DNA of 16,079 nt. Source: Dehalococcoidales bacterium (GTDB lineage: Bacteria; Chloroflexota; Dehalococcoidia; Dehalococcoidales; UBA5627). The DNA lies in contig JAQTVR010000014.1 in NCBI GenBank assembly GCA_028706995.1, positions 1-16,079 on the forward strand. Direction: 5' to 3'. The first letter of the stretch is position 1; every line of letters begins with the position of its first letter. Under the pieces are notes generated by a model, which was not told the DNA's origin, searched no databases, and was given only the letters and a program-made list of their open reading frames with translations. Positions 13,323 to 16,079 of this stretch are shown here, in pieces. A program made the translations under genes and the position numbers.

Positions 13323-13841
13323 TTATCGGCTATACGGCTCGAGGTATTTCTGCCATTCCTTCAGGCCTTGCCGGTAATACCTGGGTATAAAAAAAGGCAG
13401 CCCATCCCTTGGATAAGCCGGCAGAGTGTTCAGTTTCATATTCGCTTGTTCCGGGGTTCTACCGGCCTTACGGAGATTACATGGGACACAGGCAGTGGTA
13501 ATATTCTCCCATATATGTTGACCACCATGTGAACGTGGTATTACATGGTCCAGGGTCAGTTTTTTATCAGTCTTTCCACAATACTGGCAGGTATAGTTGT
13601 CGCGGTGAAAAACACCGAGCCGTGTCAATTTTCTTTCTGCATTGTGTATGCGTTTTAAAAAAAAATCCAGCTTGATCACCGAGGGGATTGGAAATAAATC
13701 GTTAGCCGAATGAATGAACCCCATGCCGTTTTCCAGCATCTCCGCCTTGCCCTGAATAACCATCACTATAGCTCTTCTGGCATGGCAGACGTTTAAAGGT
13801 TCATAACTCTGATTGAGTACCAGCACCGGACTATCATACAT
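13323..13841 (-). CDS. HNH endonuclease family protein
   Basis: 172 residues. The conserved N-terminus VLVLNQSYEPLNVCHARRAI (about 6-25) is typical of the chromosomal HNH nuclease family found across bacteria. The HNH core spans about 81-130: CQYCGK (C85, C88), LDHV (D98, H99) with the general-base histidine, HGG (H105), WENITTACVPCN (N113, C118, C121) and a closing lysine in NLRKAGRTP. The four cysteines should hold a structural zinc, and H99, N113 and N122 the catalytic metal. Members cut DNA with loose specificity; the physiological role is unclear and may be repair or defence. No methylase or partner is adjacent. The ribosome site is weak (GAGAG). It is divergent from the prepilin peptidase gene and convergent with ricT. 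Confidence 0.88.
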   Translation of the reverse strand: MYDSPVLVLNQSYEPLNVCHARRAIVMVIQGKAEMLENGMGFIHSANDLFPIPSVIKLDFFLKRIHNAERKLTRLGVFHRDNYTCQYCGKTDKKLTLDHVIPRSHGGQHIWENITTACVPCNLRKAGRTPEQANMKLNTLPAYPRDGLPFFIPRYYRQGLKEWQKYLEPYSR

Positions 13842-13987
13842 AGTTTAGAACTCTCAATGCTTTAAAGCAATACCATTTTAGCGGAAAATGGTGTCTTTGG
13901 GCAAATAGATTTTTATAAATATTTTTAGATATTATCTATGTACTTATTTAATGGCCGGATTGAAGTCATTTTGAGGTTATTATGTTC

Positions 13988-14016
13988 TTGACTGTACAGG
14001 CAAAATAAGTCACAAT
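13988..14016 (+). promoter_or_regulatory. prepilin peptidase promoter, possibly leaderless
   Basis: TTGACT (13988-13993), 17 bases, then CACAAT (14011-14016). The start point would fall within a base or two of the ATG at 14025, with only GGTGAG as a poorly spaced ribosome site. The layout copies that of lysA. Confidence 0.4.
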
Positions 14017-14024
14017 GGTGAGCT

Positions 14025-14837
14025 ATGAGCATATTTTATACGATCATATTTTTGCTATTGGGACTGGCTGTCGGTAGTTTTCTTAACGTTTGTATAGATC
14101 GCCTTCCCGAAAACAAGTCTTTATTGTCGCCACCATCCTATTGTCCCGCCTGTAATAAACGTTTGGCAGTGAAGGATCTGGCCCCGGTATTTAGCTATAT
14201 TGCATTAAAAGGACGCTGTCGGTATTGTCAGAACGATATTTCTAAACGCATGTTACTGGTTGAGATGAGCACTGGTATCGGTTTTGTGTTACTATACTAT
14301 TTCTATGGATTAAGCATAGAACTGGCTCTGGTTCTTTTCTATTTCAGCCTGTTTCTGGTGATATTTTTTATTGATATAGAGCGTCGTCTCATCCTTAATA
14401 AAATCATATACCCCGGTGCAATAACCGCCCTGATTATAAGTATATTCCTTCCTTATTTAAATTTTGCTCCTGCGATAGCTATAAGCGAACATTTCGCTGA
14501 TCTGGGCTGGGCAACAGGAATAGTCGGTTCTCTTCTTGGAGGAGCGGTTGGATTCGGTATTTTTGTTCTGATTGCCCTGGTATCACGCGGGGGAATGGGG
14601 GAGGGCGATGTTAAGATGGTGGGGATTATCGGATTGATCGTCGGTTTTCCACTGATATTCGTTGCAATTCTGATGGCTATAGTTATAGGGGGGCTTGTAG
14701 CTTCGTTTATGATCATCGCACGTATAAAGGACCGCAAACAGAGCATAGCTTTTGGCCCTTTTCTTTCCATTGCTGCGATGGCTACTATTTTGTGGGGCAA
14801 TGTTATCTTAAATTGGTACATGGGGATGATTCTATAA
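14025..14837 (+). CDS. pilD: type IV prepilin peptidase / N-methyltransferase (PilD-like, family A24)
   Basis: 270 residues, a multi-pass inner-membrane aspartic protease that trims and N-methylates type IV pilins and type II secretion pseudopilins. The N-terminal helix GLAVGSFLNVCIDRLP (13-28) is the classic opening. A cytoplasmic zinc-type loop holds CPAC (C40, C43) and CRYC (C65, C68), the methyltransferase-associated domain. The catalytic aspartates are D117 in FFIDIERRLI and D195 in GGMGEGDVKM. About seven or eight helices fill the rest. No pilin, PilB/C or secretion genes are in the window, so its substrates lie elsewhere. The gene symbol reflects family membership only; other names (comC, tapA) exist for the same family. 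Confidence 0.92.
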   Translation: MSIFYTIIFLLLGLAVGSFLNVCIDRLPENKSLLSPPSYCPACNKRLAVKDLAPVFSYIALKGRCRYCQNDISKRMLLVEMSTGIGFVLLYYFYGLSIELALVLFYFSLFLVIFFIDIERRLILNKIIYPGAITALIISIFLPYLNFAPAIAISEHFADLGWATGIVGSLLGGAVGFGIFVLIALVSRGGMGEGDVKMVGIIGLIVGFPLIFVAILMAIVIGGLVASFMIIARIKDRKQSIAFGPFLSIAAMATILWGNVILNWYMGMIL

Positions 14838-14868
14838 ATAAAACTAACGGAATATGCCTGTAATTAAA

Positions 14869-14926
14869 TTTACCCCTATTGACAGATGTAGTATAATAGT
14901 ACTAGGTATTATGTAGGGGTATACTG
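14869..14926 (+). promoter_or_regulatory. promoter and possible autoregulatory operator of the SSO10a-like gene
   Basis: A perfect TATAAT (14892-14897) has TTTACC (14869-14874) 17 bases upstream; a second -35-like TTGACA (14879-14884) is too close for it. Two nested inverted repeats frame it: TACCCCTA (14871-14878) with TAGGGGTA (14914-14921), and TAGTA with TACTA around the -10 (about 14889-14904). TAGGGGT also serves as ribosome site six to seven bases before ATG 14927, so pairing or protein binding would block translation or transcription. Confidence 0.5.
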
Positions 14927-15202
14927 ATGAATTTAGACCGCAGAAGGTCTAGCATAGAAATAATTGCAGATATGCTCAGGCTCGGTGAGGCCGGAAAGAC
15001 CGAGATGATGTATAGTGTCAACATGAGCTATTTTCAATTGCAAAAATATCTTAATTTCCTCCTGGAGAGAGAACTGATAGATAAGGTAAAACTCGGCAAC
15101 CCTTCGGTTACCTATAGGGTCACTGCCAAGGGCTTGGACCTTCTAAGAAGTATAGATGCGGTACTTACTACGCTGGAATTAAGGGAAAATGAGGATATTT
15201 AG
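14927..15202 (+). CDS. archaeal-type winged-helix DNA-binding protein (SSO10a / HTH_45-like)
   Basis: 91 residues. The pattern RRRSSIEIIADMLRLGEAG (5-23), KTEMMYSVNMSYFQLQKYL (24-42), FLLERELI (44-51), then a wing (VKLGNPSVTYRVTAKG) and a C-terminal helix (LDLLRSIDAVLTTLE) is that of SSO10a-like proteins. In these, the last helix forms an antiparallel coiled coil for dimerisation. The family is mainly archaeal but also occurs in Dehalococcoidia and related bacteria. It binds DNA as a regulator or chromatin-like protein. Its own promoter carries inverted repeats, suggesting self-control. A 46-base gap leads to the next small gene, probably in one transcript ending at 15737. Confidence 0.8.
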   Translation: MNLDRRRSSIEIIADMLRLGEAGKTEMMYSVNMSYFQLQKYLNFLLERELIDKVKLGNPSVTYRVTAKGLDLLRSIDAVLTTLELRENEDI

Positions 15203-15248
15203 ATTTACTTTTATAATTGTATAAAGGAAATATTCAAAGGAGAGCGGA

Positions 15249-15680
15249 ATGTCTGATAAGAAAATGATGATAGTGCCATCAGGCCTTGTTAATAAGATAA
15301 ATGAAAATCGCGGGGATTTATCCCAAGCGGAGTTTATCGAATTTTTAATCAACGACCAGCTGGGAGAAAAACCCAAAGAACTGAAAGATACAACAAGTGC
15401 CGAAATAGAAGAACTGAGGAAAGAAATCAGGCAGTTTATGCAGGAAGTCGAAGTCAGGCAGAAAAACTTCGTCACAAAAGAGGAAGTTTCCGCTTTCCAG
15501 GAAGATACCAAGAAGCTGATGAAGAGCTTCCTGGATTTCTTTATCGGTTATGGGATTGAGTTTAACAAGAAATCATCTACCAATGACCTGAAAGATCTAT
15601 CTAAAAAGCTCGATGAACTGGAAAATGCTTCATCTGAAGAAAGCGGTAGAGAAGTAAAAATAAAGTGGAAGAACACGTAA
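15249..15680 (+). CDS. small protein with ribbon-helix-helix-like head and coiled-coil body
   Basis: 143 residues; AAAGGAGAG gives good spacing to ATG 15249. The N-terminus KKMMIVPSGLVNKINEN followed by LSQAEFIEFLINDQL (about 4-38) reads as a beta strand and two helices, as in ribbon-helix-helix DNA-binding proteins. Residues about 46-100 are charged helix with heptad spacing (EIEELRKEIRQFMQEVEVRQ), likely a coiled coil. A short hydrophobic patch SFLDFFIGYGIEF (93-105) follows, then a second short helix (LKDLSKKLDELENA) and a polar tail. No family was recognised with certainty. Co-transcription with the winged-helix gene suggests a paired role in DNA binding, but that is inference. Confidence 0.7.
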   Translation: MSDKKMMIVPSGLVNKINENRGDLSQAEFIEFLINDQLGEKPKELKDTTSAEIEELRKEIRQFMQEVEVRQKNFVTKEEVSAFQEDTKKLMKSFLDFFIGYGIEFNKKSSTNDLKDLSKKLDELENASSEESGREVKIKWKNT

Positions 15681-15707
15681 AAACATTAGACTTAAGTCGA
15701 TGTATAC

Positions 15708-15737
15708 AAACCCTCTCTTTTATTGAGAGGGTTTTTT
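15708..15737 (+). terminator. strong intrinsic terminator
   Basis: AAACCCTCTC (15708-15717) pairs perfectly with GAGAGGGTTT (15725-15734) around a 7-base loop, with six T's to 15737. It ends the two-gene unit 14927-15680. Confidence 0.92.
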
Positions 15738-15831
15738 ATTTTACCTATCGATTTAAATAAAAGCTGCCCCTCAAATATTAACAATATGTCGTTGTGCGAT
15801 GACCTTACCCCGTGCTTAGTATTACCTACTA

Positions 15832-15984
15832 TTAGAATTCTGTCGCTTTATTAGCATACTCCAACGGAGTCATATTGTTCAATGAAATATGAGGTTTTGT
15901 CTCATTGTAATCTCTCCTCCATTCTTCAATAACATCTCGAGAATATCTCGTTGAAACAAAGAAAAACCAAATAATTTCAACTCC
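15832..15984 (-). pseudogene. IS3-family transposase (OrfB) C-terminal remnant
   Basis: On the minus strand, ending in TAA at 15832-15834, the frame reads SRDVIEEWRRDYNETKPH, then ISLNNMTPLEYANKATEF. This is the signature end of IS3-family OrfB (consensus EEWRxDYNxxRPHSSLxxxTPxEYA), including the last catalytic Glu region. Upstream, an in-frame stop at 15985-15987 and a likely frameshift within the WFFF segment (RKEL appears in another frame) show that it is decayed. The rest of the DDE domain and OrfA are absent from the window, and the upstream 95 bases show no transposase sequence. Neither inverted repeat end was identified with confidence. Confidence 0.75.
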
Positions 15985-15987
15985 TTA

Positions 15988-16079
15988 CGTTCAATAGAAC
16001 ATTGTTCTAGTACACAATACCTTCCCATAGCTGATATAACGTGTCATATTTTATTAATTAATAAATAAAAATAGCGGTT
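15988..16079. other. AT-rich right edge with no visible gene
   Basis: It follows the transposase remnant and has stops in most frames. It may hold further degraded insertion-sequence DNA, but nothing supports that directly. Confidence 0.4.

Noticed and set aside
14453..14821. Minus-strand frame rich in proline and isoleucine opposite the prepilin peptidase
   Set aside because: Antisense shadow of membrane-helix codons; no ribosome site and no family pattern.
1..16079. tRNA genes or CRISPR array
   Set aside because: No T-loop-like GGTTCGAATCC segment with paired acceptor arms and no regularly spaced direct repeats were found by eye in the intergenic regions.

Overview
The window looks like a chromosomal stretch from a moderately low-GC, anaerobe-type bacterium. 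The most likely placement is Chloroflexota, class Dehalococcoidia. This rests on the mix of genes and cannot be proven without a search: an archaeal-type (SSO10a/HTH_45-like) winged-helix gene, a secreted multi-domain surface protein ending in a membrane anchor, a lysA-holB-ricT run, an ftsA next to a trace of ftsZ, and a palindromic intergenic repeat of the TTCGAC...GTCGAA kind. No rRNA, tRNA, CRISPR array or phage module was seen.

Left part (1-5180): the end of an unidentified gene is followed by a large minus-strand gene for an exported protein with six Ig-like (IPT/TIG-type) repeats, a fibronectin III-like domain and a C-terminal membrane anchor. A 600-base AT-rich gap then holds a good promoter and a GC-richer block that can fold into a four-way junction with a competing helix. 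It precedes a gene for a 656-residue, alanine-rich, almost purely coiled-coil protein with a C-terminal membrane tail. That gene ends at a strong terminator.

Middle part (5181-9765): a lone DUF5343-type gene points left, away from ftsA. Seven TGGAA boxes lie between the two. ftsA is intact, but the ftsZ expected after it is reduced to a 29-codon reading frame that keeps its ribosome binding site and the first part of the GTP-binding loop. A small winged-helix gene now follows. Next come a free-standing 18-codon gene for a Lys/Ala/Pro-rich peptide, a terminator shared by both strands, and a minus-strand zinc/iron-type cation diffusion facilitator with a cysteine-rich tail. The transporter leader looks like a transcription attenuator.

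Right part (9766-16079): lysA, holB and ricT form a tight operon (25-base gap, then overlap or near-contact) linking lysine/diaminopimelate synthesis, replication-clamp loading and RNA processing. After a REP-like palindrome comes a minus-strand HNH nuclease divergent from a prepilin peptidase gene. Two small DNA-binding-type genes follow (SSO10a-like winged helix, then a ribbon-helix-helix-like coiled-coil protein), closed by a strong terminator. The window ends in the decayed C-terminus of an IS3-family transposase.

The points most worth a second look are the ftsZ remnant, the candidate structured leader at 2829-2973, the repeat-built membrane-anchored coiled-coil protein beside it, the attenuator-like leader of the metal transporter, and the apparently leaderless promoters of lysA and the prepilin peptidase.
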